Source of the DNA: Vicia villosa
Lineage: Eukaryota > Streptophyta > Magnoliopsida > Fabales > Fabaceae
Reading direction: 5' to 3'
Assembly (NCBI RefSeq): GCF_029867415.1
Contig: NC_081182.1
Span: 41,465,462 to 41,529,461 of the forward strand
Length of the DNA: 64,000 nt
The notes beneath the pieces were generated by a model. That model was not told the origin of the DNA, did no database searches, and saw only the letters and a list, made by a program, of their open reading frames with translations. Position 1 is the first letter of the stretch, and every line of letters begins with the position of its first letter. Position numbers and translations under genes: made by a program. This document shows, one piece after another, positions 35,477 through 46,389 of the stretch.

Positions 35477-36700
35477 GCAAAGCCTATAAAGTTTATAATA
35501 AGAGATTACTTACTATTGAAGAGTTCATGCATGTCACTTTTGACGAATCTTATCTGAGAAATGTCAGGAAAGGTATTTTTTTATGCAGGTGTATCTTCAA
35601 AAGATATACTCAAGGACACCAAAGAAGGAATTGATCAATCCTGAGACGGTGAAACCTGAGAAAGTGGAAGATGACTAACCTGTAAAAGAGGAGGAAGAGA
35701 TTCCAAATGACGTGGATGACATTCCCTTTTCTTGGAAGATTGCCAAAGACCATCCATTCGACAACATTCTCTAAGACATCACCAAAGGATGTTGACGTCA
35801 AAAAGAATAGAGACACTTTTTACACTTGTTTCAACTTTCGTTAGAAAGTTCCATTCCATGTGAGTGCATTCTCCGTCTTTCGTCCGGTGAGGTAGTATCG
35901 TTTCACTTTTCTCTTTGTACGCAGGGTTTTCTTTTAAAATTGTGTGTTTCTTGTTCCAAAATGTGTTATACATTTGATGAATAATACATCTCATGCGTGT
36001 TCACTTCCAAAAATTTCATTGGTATACCATGTGTTTTCAATCTATATGTTTATAGTGACTTCATGTTAATGTATTATTATCCTATATGTTCCACGTCCTC
36101 TAGCTTCAAAATTAGAAGTATCTTGACTCGTTTGATGTTAAAGCATGTTATCTTATAAGTCTGTTGCATGAACAATGAAGTATTTGCATATTTTTTCCAT
36201 GTTTATTTTATTGCAATTATGTTTTGACAGTGTCGTAATATGTTTGTAATATACTACTTATGATTTTGTATGCATTGTTTTTTATTTATGTTTACGCATT
36301 TTTCATTTTAAAGTAATTATATATATGAGTGTACGTTATCGTTGATCAATTTAACTTTGCAACGCCTCTGAATGGTATACATTATCGTGGCCATCATTGT
36401 TGTGTTCTTTTGTTAATTAGGGGCTCAACCACATAACAAATATCAATAAATCGTTACATGACTCATGATTGAGTCAGTTACTTGTCTCAAAGTTGAATAG
36501 AACTCCTGATTGGATGATCTCTCCCACATAGCATATTATGGTAGGATAGTCAACATGATTCAAGGTCAGATTCATCTCACATATTCTCATTTAAGTATTC
36601 TTTGAAGATTCAACGTGCTCTAGGAAAAATGGATTGGGTTCCACGGATGCCAAGTGGACTTGGGCCATTATAGACATAAATACACAATCCGTCTAACATG
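35477..36700. other. No recognisable gene
   Basis: Near 35610-35770 a short acidic frame (EKVEDD, KEEEEIPNDVDDIPFSWK) is seen, broken by stops; it could be the tail of a dead polyprotein. The remainder is AT-rich intergenic DNA. Confidence 0.4.
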
Positions 36701-36704
36701 AGAC

Positions 36705-36990
36705 CTATAAGGGTGAAATGATTAATCAATATATGTGATAGTTCATAGTCACTCAGACACAAGGATTGTAATTGCAAAGTGATTGAACAATATATTTGAT
36801 AGTTCATAATCCTTCAAACACGAGGTCTGTAAAGGCAAAATGATTAAGCAATATATTTGATATTTTACAGTCCCTTAAACACGAGGTCTGAAAGAAAGAA
36901 ATGATTAAGCAATATATTTTATAGTTTACAGGTCTTCAAATTCGAAATCTAGAAAAGACAAAGTTAAACATTAACTTTGATAGTTCAAAG
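36705..36990 (+). repeat. 61-bp tandem repeat, about 4-5 copies
   Basis: The phrase GATTAAGCAATATATTTGAT recurs at 36720, 36781, 36842 and 36903, a constant 61-base step, each followed by a TAGTTCATAGTC-like segment and CACGAGGTCTG. The final copy is degenerate. Confidence 0.85.
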
Positions 36991-37974
36991 ACAAAGTTGT
37001 CTCGCCTTCGCACGTATTTTTTTTTTATGAAAATAGGCATATAGTTTCTCCTAAAGCCCACAAGAATGAGTGCAACCAAGAATATAATACGAGCAAGAAT
37101 TTTACTAGAAAATGTGGATTAAATCCATGAAAGTAACCTTTGATCATTTTGATGTTATTGACTGAATGAGTGATTCAGTTTTCCAAAGGCGATTTAAAAG
37201 TAAGAAAACATGAAAAGGAATTAGGGAAATCAGAAAGATTGTGTGCATTGGTGTACGAGGAATTCTTGCATGGAAACAACCATAAATCTATATTATTAGA
37301 AACAACCAATAAGAAGTGAGAAAAATTTTAATTTATTTAAATTCATGAGGTGGTTGTGATTATGAAGGAGAGAGAAAATTTTATATTTATTTTTTAATTA
37401 ATTAAAATTTTGAAATTGATTGTGTATAAAAGAATTTCTTATGTCCATATCTACCTAAGAATTTTCTTTAGTGTGAAGCTCAACCCGTTAGCACTAGATC
37501 TCGTTTAATTTCTAATATATGTTCAAGGAGAAATTTGTAGTTGAATGCAACAAAATTTTATTAACTTAAAATGAACTTAGTGGTGGAAGAAGAAACAAAG
37601 CTCCATGTTAATAACATTCACATTTTCAATACATCATTCGAACAAACATTTAAAATCCATATCTCATTTGACGTCTATAATGAAAATAACAAAAATATCT
37701 TATATCTTAAATAATAAATACCATCAATTAAGTAAAGATTTTTTACAGTTAATTAAGCTAAGCTTTTTGTTACAGGAGTTAATTAATTAAGTTAAGCTAA
37801 ATATAGGAAGAAGTAGAAGGCATGCACATGCAAAGTTTTATCTTCTGTTATCTACAAACTGACACAATAAAATACACTGAATCAGTGTTGTATTGTATTT
37901 ATCTCTCAAATCATCAACGGCCATAAAGAGAAAGAAAGAAGATTATAAAACATGAAGAAAAAATAATAATAAAC
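36991..37974. other. Intergenic DNA downstream of the VQ gene
   Basis: No gene is visible. The part from about 37780 to 37974 should hold the 3' untranslated region of the minus-strand VQ gene. Bases around 37783-37840 reappear at the right edge of the window. Confidence 0.5.
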
Positions 37975-38634
37975 TTAGTCGTTATTGAAAGGATTGAACT
38001 GAACCGGTGGCGACGGTGGTGAATCATCTTGAAAGGAAAGAAATTCCGACGGGCTTGCAAAGGCGTTGTTCTCCGGCCAAAGGTCATTATAAGACAACAC
38101 CGTCTGCGACTGCGGGCCTAAAACCGGTGAAAACATCCCGATCCGTTTCTGTTGTAATGTCTCCGGCGTCCGAACTCCCAATGGGAAAATTTGCGAGAAA
38201 GCATCAGTTGGTGTCGCCGGCCATGTTATCGGCGAGAAACTCTCAGAAGGCAATGGCGGCAATTTCGCCGGCTCTGGCGATAAGATTCCTGGAAACTGAC
38301 TCATTTGCACGCCATTATCCAGCATCCGCATCATGTCATCATCTCCATTACTCCAAGAAGGCTTTTCTTTCTTGTTGAAAGCTGTTCTTTCAGTGGAAGC
38401 GAGCCTCACCGCCGGAGAAACTTCACTGGATGCTGTAGGTTGTCCATTACCGGCGGGGCGTTGGTCGACGTTGTTGAAGTCCGGGGAGGTAGTGGCGTTG
38501 ATGACTCTTTGAGGTCTGGATTGACGTATCTGCAATGGCGTGTTCTTGATGATCTTGTGAGATTGTTTATTGAGTTTGAGACGAATTTTAAGTGATGGAC
38601 GACGCTGTTTGTTCAATGAATTCGGTGGGCTCAT
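37975..38634 (-). CDS. MKS1-like VQ-family protein with degenerate VQ motif
   Basis: This single-exon gene has 219 residues from MSPPNSL; an upstream in-frame ATG at 38676 would add 14. MSPPNSL fits the family start better. VQ proteins of the MKS1 type are nuclear MAP-kinase substrates that bind WRKY factors. Visible: a basic MAPK-docking-like stretch RRPSLKIRLKL, the conserved SHKIIKN, then the VQ region DFNNVDQRPAG. The family consensus is FxxxVQxLTG; here V, L and T are replaced by D, P and A. Downstream are many Ser/Thr-Pro sites (LSPEP, ITWPATP, RTPETL, FSPVLGP, SPPSPP) and the family's YNDLW..SPSEFLSF C-terminus. An AT-rich TATA-like AATAAATAAA lies about 55 bases upstream of the chosen start. 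The frame is intact, so the altered motif is not simple decay. Confidence 0.85.
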   Translation of the reverse strand: MSPPNSLNKQRRPSLKIRLKLNKQSHKIIKNTPLQIRQSRPQRVINATTSPDFNNVDQRPAGNGQPTASSEVSPAVRLASTERTAFNKKEKPSWSNGDDDMMRMLDNGVQMSQFPGILSPEPAKLPPLPSESFSPITWPATPTDAFSQIFPLGVRTPETLQQKRIGMFSPVLGPQSQTVLSYNDLWPENNAFASPSEFLSFQDDSPPSPPVQFNPFNND

Positions 38635-38676
38635 GATGAAATCAAAAGTGAGAATGGGATTGTGAGTCCCAAACAA

Positions 38677-39132
38677 AATAGCTAGTTTATTTATTCAACT
38701 GCTAGTCACCACTCACCAATGACTAAATAGGTAGAGTTATGTTTCGGGATCTTTGGTGAGTTTTTATTTTATATTTTATGAAAACCTAGGTTTACCATAT
38801 TTCACCCAAGAAAATGTACATATATGATATATTTGAGATATTTATAATAGTAATAAGCTTTAACCATTTTGCAAGCATCCTAAAGGACATTGTGTTTGGA
38901 AGACTGTGGATCTTAATGAATATTCTAGCTAACTCAAATCTACATGGTATCAACGACATCAGCCCATTCGTTTATAAGCATGTGGGATGCAGATAGAGGC
39001 TTAAATAATGTTTAGCGATATTGAACACATGTTAGTCATGTGGGAGATCTTCAGTTATCCTTAAAGATGAGACGGCCACCATGCTACTTAATGGAGGGGA
39101 GTCATGCGAGTCAAGACAGATAAAGTATCTTA
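38677..39132. other. Promoter side of the VQ gene and intergenic DNA
   Basis: Bases 38680-38760 probably include the VQ gene promoter. I see no other gene up to the MITE at 39133. Confidence 0.4.
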
Positions 39133-39408
39133 GACCATCTCCAATGGTAGTTTCTTCTATTGAGTGCTTCACATGTACCATTAATTTAATAATTAAATAT
39201 TTAAAAAATTTGCCATGTCATAATATAGTTGCATTGCAATGCAACAACTAAAAGATTGTAGTACCAATCAAATCAAGTTATGAGGTAAAGTTGTGGGACT
39301 CATATAAGATTTTTATTAAAGTTAAAATTAAATAAATTTTTTTAATATGATGTGGTTTAGTGGGTCCCATAAAGAACTCAAATGTAAATTGCACCATTGA
39401 AAATGCTC
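39133..39408. mobile_element. Tourist-like (PIF/Harbinger) MITE
   Basis: Terminal repeats GACCATCTCCAATGG and, from the other end, GAGCATTTTCAATGG bound a 276-bp AT-rich element. The 3-bp target duplication TTA (39130-39132 and 39409-39411) is typical of PIF/Harbinger. The ends resemble those of the Harbinger element at 50032-63279 (GACCAAGTGCAATGG and GACCATTTACAATGG), which or whose relatives could have mobilised it. Confidence 0.85.
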
Positions 39409-39845
39409 TTAAGCGGGATCATACTATTGAACTCATAACAAGTACAAGGTGTAAGGAAGTTGAATTGGGTTATCCATTTTATTTGAGAGTTGAGACTATT
39501 CCCTTTCTCGGAACATGTCACATGTGTATCAAACCTGGCTATGACTGTCCTAATTTCTTTCAATTGACATAACTCAATCTCAGAAAGCTAAGTCCTGTTA
39601 CTTGTGTATAGAGATGGTATCCGTAGATCGTGGATAAACAGGTACGAGGCAGGTAGTTTAATAGATATTCATAGATATAATAAATAGATATTTAAATACC
39701 CGTTTATTAATGGATATGAATATAGGTTTAATGTTATCGTATCCGCGAATATCTATATCCGTTAATAGATTATAAAAATTACTAAAATATTATTAATTTA
39801 TTATACTCTATCTTTTCATCTTCTAAAATATTAAAAAACTAGTCT

Positions 39846-39968
<123 letters not shown>

Positions 39969-40137
39969 GTTTTTTTTGAAGAAAACATTTATATTCTATA
40001 CAAATTTTATTGGCCATTTCATATTTAAGCATCTTCTATATTCCATACCTCACTTCAACACTTCCATTGTCCAACCAACATCCAGTACCGCTCTTTTCCC
40101 TTCCAAAGCATAATATCTCATGCATTTTTTTTTAAAA

Positions 40138-40242
40138 AAAAAGAGAGAATGATATTATGATTGTGAGTTATGGTGAAAGAGCGGACGACTGTCGTCCGCT
40201 CTTTCACCATAACTCACAATCATAATATCATTCTCTCTTTTT
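40138..40242. repeat. Foldback: perfect 52-bp inverted repeat, extended by imperfect arms
   Basis: The left arm 40138-40189 and right arm 40191-40242 are exact reverse complements around a single T at 40190, with the centre GCGGACGAC/GTCGTCCGC. Beyond this, imperfect pairing continues to about 40100 and 40295 through GCATAATATCTCATGCAT and its counterpart ATGTATGGGATATTATGC. It may be a foldback MITE inserted in the hAT element. Confidence 0.88.
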
Positions 40243-40577
40243 AAGAAAATATAAAATGAAATGTATGGGATATTATGCTTTGGTGAAAATGAAGGAAATT
40301 AATTTGATACAATTTTGTTGTTAAAATAAGAGAGTTTTGTATGAATGTTATGTGATAATAACGTCTTGTGTCTTTAAAAGAAACTGAGAATATTTGTTTC
40401 AAAACATAATTAAAACAAATTGAGTTATCCATGGATATCTGTAAATATCCACGGATACCTTAAAACCTGCAGATTGCCCGTTTAGCAGATATCTGCACGA
40501 ATATGGGGCGAATATGAATATCATATATATCTATTTACATTCCTATAGATATCCATTTACATCCCTACTTGTGTATG

Positions 40578-41400
40578 GTGGATCTTAAAGGTGCAATAGA
40601 TCAAGACCTATATATGTTGTATGCATTTCCAAGTGTATGGCCATTTGATTATTTTACCTCCATCATGCCTTGTTAAAGAAGAGAAACTCAGCCGCCTTAG
40701 ACAAATACTATAAAACTTAATCTCTAGTTTTGTATATAGAAAAAATTTGATTGAAGTGGATTAACTCATTTTATGTGCTCAACAAATTTCTGACATATAT
40801 TAATAATTATATTAATATTTAGTAAATGTTCTCGTCTAAGCCGACGAGCCAAATTGATGGCTCAATGAGCCTGCTGACCCTTAATGAAAAGGTCCAAAAA
40901 TATCCTTCAGAGTATCACGGGCCATCGATTGAAGGACATGTGTCTCAAATCAAAGGTTCTAGAAACCTAATCCATCAAAGGCGACTATAAAAATAAAGTG
41001 GAGACCTTAATCTAAGAAACATACTTTCTAACCTAAGTACATCTTACTTTCTATCATCATTGACTTGACATTGTAGTGTTTGTAAGTATCACCCCATCCT
41101 TTATGCTGGAGCATGTTGACCAAGTGCGTTCAAACATAAAAGGCGATGAATTGAATAACTTATAAAACTTTAGTCTTTAAAATATTAATTTTAAATTTGA
41201 CAAACACATAGAGAAGTGACAGTAGCATGATAGAAAGAAGATGGAGAAGTAGAGATATATGCAGCATAAATAAAATAAACAACAAAAAATAAAGCGAGAA
41301 TGGATAGAGAGAATGCACATGAGATTCATACAGATTTGGCCTAAACACTTTACTTACTCCTTTACTCAAGAGTTTTCTCTTGAGATTTCAACTAAAATTA
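40578..41400. other. LTR-like sequence, lineage unclear
   Basis: Bases about 40820-41080 read like the end of an LTR: a CTCGTCTAAGCCGACGAG palindrome, then ACTATAAAAATAAAG (TATA-like), then AGAAACATACTTTCTAACC. Terminal TG/CA boundaries and target duplications were not found. No gene is visible. Confidence 0.35.
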
Positions 41401-41640
41401 AACTTCGAGCTTTTACATGATCCACCCAAACAACCTTCACCATAGATTTTACATAAGCTTAACTCAGGAACCAACAAACAAAGCTTTTACAAAGGCTTGG
41501 CTCAAGAACCTACAAATAGAGCTTTTACACAGACTTAGCTTAGGAACTAACAAACAAACAAAGCATTTATATAGGTTCAGCTTAAGAACCTTCACACAAG
41601 CTTTTATCAGGTATAGCTTTCTACCTTTATGTCTGTTACA
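41401..41640 (+). repeat. Degenerate tandem repeat of about 38 bp
   Basis: AGCTTTTAC (variants AGCATTTAT, AGCTTTTAT) recurs at about 41407, 41482, 41520, 41562 and 41599, each accompanied by GGCTTAGCTCAAGAACC-like sequence. Spacing is 37-42 bases. It probably belongs to a copia-type LTR. Confidence 0.65.
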
Positions 41641-42680
41641 AAATAAATCACAAGAAAATCACACTCTTAAATAAAATAGACTAAGCCCAACACAACTCTC
41701 ATAAAGACTTTTCGGCCTATCAACACTACGACAATTCTTGTAAAAAAAAATAATTTTAAAAACAAAGAGAGTGGAATAAGGATGGATAGGTTTCTATTAA
41801 AAAATCTGGTGTAAAATGAAATATGGAGAAACCTTCTTTATATAGGAAAAGTTTTGGCTCAAAAATGAAATGATTCATGAACCAATTAATTGATTTAATT
41901 GATTAAATCATACCTTAATCCATTAACACACCTAAAAAGATGGAAACCTTAATAAAAAAAGGAAACTCTAAAATGAATACAGGAATTAATCAATTAACAT
42001 CTTTTCTAATCGATTAAGATGTCATCCATCTTTATTTAATTGATTGAAACAAGTCATTAATCGATTAGGTAGTGATTAAACTTCTCTAACTAACTAAAAA
42101 CACTTCTTAATCAATTTCTTACATGCCTTGATATTTTTTTAATAGTTTTATGAAATTATAGAAGGTTTGAAAACGTTTTTTTTGTGATTTACTCAAGACT
42201 TCAAGACTTACTCTTCTCCTTTTACAACTTAAACTGATCACTCTAAGACGCTAAGTGCAAGACCATGTGAGCATTCACACTTTCTAACTTTAAGATCATC
42301 TGCTTGATTCATCGATTGATTGACACTTCAATTGGATATTTGTATAAATTAACTAATTAGACTTGAAATATTTTCTAGATTAGATGCCATCATCATATAT
42401 GGACAATAGATATCAACTCCCCCTTTGAAATAACTCTTAACATCCACAAATTGTTTGACTTATGAAATTATCTTCTTTAAAGGCCACTTGCCATATGTCA
42501 TCAGTTGTCACCATCAAACAAACATTTTATAGCTGCATGCACATAGATCTATGTATTGGGATAGTATTAGCAAGCATTAATAAGGATAATATATAAGGAA
42601 GTAAGATAAGCCAAACATAATGGTGTTGGTGCAAGCATCCAAACAACGACATAATGGTGTTGGTGCAAGCATTAATAAGG
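41641..42680. other. Repeat-derived region without genes
   Basis: There are many AATTGATTAA and AATCGATTAA phrases (41880-42120), as seen in legume LTRs, and a duplicated AATGGTGTTGGTGCAAGCAT near 42619 and 42653. No coding sequence. Confidence 0.4.
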
Positions 42681-42684
42681 ATAA

Positions 42685-42925
42685 TGTTGTGACGTGTAAA
42701 TCACGTCGCAACAGTTTAAGAAGGAAAATGCTCTGACTTTGAAATGATGGGGTGTAGGTTGATTGATTGGCGTTTCTGACTATTGGGAGATGCGACATGA
42801 ATATCACGTCGCAGGTTGCGACGTGATATTCACGTCGCTCATTGGCCATTTAATTATTACTGTTGGAGGTTGCGATGTGAATATCACATGGCAAGGTGGC
42901 GCCGTGAAATTCACGTCGCTGGTTG
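42685..42925. repeat. Cluster of GCGACGTGA..TCACGTCGC palindromes
   Basis: Four palindromic units built on GACGTGA-A/T-TCACGTC occur at about 42689, 42793-42835, 42870 and 42898. Each is followed or preceded by GGTTG and TTGGCC. The layout resembles the subterminal repeats of a DNA transposon, but I found no terminal inverted repeats or target duplication. Confidence 0.6.
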
Positions 42926-43776
42926 GCCTACTTAAATGCACAGTTTCTCTTCCCAAAACATACCCTTTTCACGTGAAATTATATGTAATTTTTCTTCTTC
43001 TTCATTCTTCCTCCCTTCCAGCATTCTTCTTCATTCTTCCCATTCTCCTTCTTCTTCCTCCCTTCCATTTCAATTTCAAATAATCAATCTCCATTATAAC
43101 TTCTCTGATAATTTCTTGTTGTATAATCACCATTGGAATAGAATTGAAGAACATCACAATTTTAAATTTGTGGTGTCAATTTTAAATTATTTATTTATAA
43201 TCACCATTGGAATAGAATTGATAAAAATTACTTATGAATTTCTTAAATATTATGTGACACTTTAGACCTATAAAATATGACACAAACGTACCAAAATTAT
43301 TTCTTGTATTAACAAGTTCCAAATTCAACCAAGTTTGCAATTTTACAAACAACTTTATGAATTGAAGCAATGGTTCTCCAAACTCCCAATTGCTTTGTTA
43401 TCAAATAACTTTATGAATTGAAGTAATGGTTCTCCAAACTCCTAATTGCTTTGTTATCAAAGGAATATAATTAATCCCCGTCTTATTCCAAATCAAAGTT
43501 TTAGATTCAAGGATATGGGATACCTAAAATATTTTCTACAATTAGAAATATCAAGATAAAAAACAAAAATGCATTTGTATGAACGAAAATATACAATGGA
43601 CATCATTGTTGATGCATGTCTTCTTACATCTAAGCCTATCACAACACCTAAGCAAATGGTAGAAGATTGTCTTACCTTACAAAAAAACTAAGTGGCAAAT
43701 TGATCTACTTAATAAACACCATCCTATGTGTTGCAACACCTTAATCAGTTTATGAGCAACTCTAGGCTCTACTATA
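42926..43776. other. Intergenic DNA with a 57-bp tandem duplication
   Basis: The unit AACTTTATGAATTGAAG... starts at 43351 and again at 43408 and contains AATGGTTCTCCAAACTCC. A TCTTCATTCTTCC-rich stretch lies near 42990-43070. No gene is visible. Confidence 0.6.
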
Positions 43777-44270
43777 GGCCCGTTTGTTTTGATTTTTTTA
43801 AAAAACTGATTTTCATAGTGTTACAAAATTTAGTGAAAATTTTTTTTAAAAAAAACTTTTTATAAAAGCTTCAAATGAAAATTTTATTTGAATAGTAATT
43901 TTTAAAATGTGATTTTAGGTATTTTATCTATTTATGAGAAAAAAATTTGGATATCAAAATTTCAAAAAATCACTTAATTTTGAAACTATTTCAAATAGAT
44001 TTTCATAAAATTTTTGATATACAACTTTTTGAAAAAATTATGATTTTGACTAAGTTTTGGTCTTCAATAATCTATGTTGATGTTCTAATATGTCAAAATT
44101 AGTGTTTCATTTAAAAAAACGAATATAAAAAAACTTGTAATATTTTAAAAAACGATTTTTAAAAATCTATTTTAAAAATTAGAAATCACACAAAAAAAAA
44201 CAACAACTTCTCTCTAAAATGTCGCTCTAACTTCTCTCTAGGAGAGAGTTAGGGTATACATTTCCTGTTC

Positions 44271-46389
44271 ATGGTTGAAGCAGATTTTGCGCATGGTGAT
44301 AGTGGGTGGAGGAGGGTTTCGCATCGTAAGGGGGGAAGAGGCTCGTTTCCGACATGGGATACTTTCCCATGGGGAGGGGGAAATCAATCGCGAAGGGAGG
44401 GGAAGGCTGCGTCATTAACATCCTTCTATGTCTCTGAGTTTCCGGATTCGTACTCAGCTAGGGATTTGTTTCAACTATTTGGATGTGAAGGATCGGTGGT
44501 GGAAGTTTCTATTTCGCCCAAGAGGAACGGTATAGGCAAACGTTTTGGGTTTGCAAGGTTTGCTGAATTGGAGGATGGTAGATTGTTAGCTGTTCGACTC
44601 GACAATATCATGATTTTAGGGAAGAAAATCCACGCGAATCTGCCCAGATTTGTGAGGGGAGAGGGTAAATTCAGAGGAAAGGCGTTCTATTCTCAAAAGG
44701 GGGTTGGGGACGGAAATGGCGGATTTGCAGATAGGAAGCAAGAGGGCAACTTTGTAAGGGGGGGGGGGGGGGGCTCGTAGAGATAAGTGCTCTTTTGCGG
44801 ACATCGTGGTGGGTTCCAGGGCGGAGGTCGTGGAGGAGGTAGATTCCAAGACGGCTTTTTCGTTCATCTCTTCTGAAGAACAAAAAAGGAGATTTCAGAA
44901 GGCTTTCGTAGGCAAGACAATTTTACCAGGTGCTGCTTATAACATTCAGGTTCACTTGGAGATGGAAGGAATTTTCGCAGTCAAGGTCTCGCCGCTAGGT
45001 GGGAACTTATGTCTGATGGAAGAATTAGAAGAAGGATACATTGGGTATTTTCTGGGATCGAGGGAATGTTGGTGGAGTCCTTGGTTTAGCGAAGTTAAGA
45101 AGTGGGAGGCAGATTCAACTGACGATTGCAGAGACGCGTGGGTGAGGGTCTATGGCATTCCTGCTATAGCGTGGCAACCGAAATTCTTTGTCTCTTTGGC
45201 GGAGGTTTGGGGATCGTTTTCTTGTATTGACGAGAAGACGGCGGATGGTAAGGTCCTCGATGTTGCAAGAATACTGCTGAAAGTCCCAGTCCATCTCCAA
45301 TTCCCGGACTTTATTCACGCCTCGATTGATGGTCGCAACTTCAAGCTTTCTATTAGGGGGGAAGCTATGGGTCAGTTCAGACTTTCTCCAGGTAAACCTA
45401 TATCTCCTTCTTCTTCTGAGATAGATTACTCTGAATCTGATAACAATAGCTTCGATCGCGACATAGGGTATAATTCTGAATCTTCTGAAAAAAGCATTAA
45501 ACAGCAATCCTCTTCTGTTAGTGTTTGTAAAAATGGTCCTGTTTTATGCCCTGTTTCGCCTGTTCTTTCTGTTCCGACTTCTTCTGGTTCTGGGAAAGAG
45601 GGTGGTGAGTGCAGGGACTCTTTGTTAGGCGGTTTTGGAGATTCGCGGAAGACAGTGGCGGTGGTTTGTGTAGGTTCGGAGGGTAAGGGTGCGGCGACTC
45701 CCAGTTTTGCTGTGGAGTGTAACAACGTGTTGGTGGGGACCGAGGGGCTGATAGACAGCATAGACGTGATTTCCGATTCGGTATCGGGGTTTTAGAGTGT
45801 CGAGGGAGGTGGTGATGGTTCTAAAAAGGCGGTTTTTGGGAACTTTGATGGTGAATTATGTCGGCTTAGGATGGTTCGTGATTTATTAGGAGGCAGGGAC
45901 GAGTATGATGGAAGTGGAGATAAATTGTTAACTGGTCCCGAAGAGGAGAATGTCAAAGGAGGGAGGAAGAAAATTAGAATGAAGTGTTTGAATGGTGTGG
46001 GAGGTTTAGGTAAGGGGTGGGCGAACAAGAGAATATCTGGTAAGGAGATAAAAAAATCAAGAAGAAGGAGCAAGTTGGAGAAGTTGGGTGAGGGGATCAA
46101 AAAGGGCTCGTTAGAAAAGTTTATCCATTCTGAAGGTGGGGGTCAAAAAAGTGGTTCGATCTCTATGGTCTATGGCACTCAAGAGGAAGACTCGGATATA
46201 AGAAGAAGTAATCTAAGACAATGGGAGTTTTTGAAAAATGATGATCCCGATAAGTTGTGGTCGGCTATAATGGCTTTGGGTGTCGTGGAGGAGGAAGGGC
46301 ATAGCAAACTTCTAAGTAGAATTGAGGATTTAGAAAGAGGGAAGGACAAAGAAGGGAAGGCAAGGAAGGAGTTAATCAAAGGTTCATAA
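44271..46389 (+). pseudogene. LINE ORF1 (RRM-type), frameshifted
   Basis: This nucleic-acid-binding ORF1 protein starts MVEADFAHGDSGW. An RRM fold is visible at about residues 45-120, with RNP2-like FYVSEF and RNP1-like KRFGFARF. A run of about 14 G (44760-44773) shifts the frame, and the first frame ends at 44780. The second frame carries on from about 44774 (SFADIVVGSRAEVVEEV..). It continues through a DUF4283-like stretch (WVRVYGIPAIAWQ) to an in-frame TAG at 45793, then resumes in the same frame to TAA at 46387. That stop overlaps the ORF2 start as TAATG. The G-run shift and the TAG make it non-functional here. Confidence 0.85.

Noticed and set aside
38007..38595. Plus-strand frames of 96-123 codons opposite the VQ gene
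   Set aside because: They are antisense shadows of the MKS1-like coding sequence. The minus-strand protein has the family motifs.
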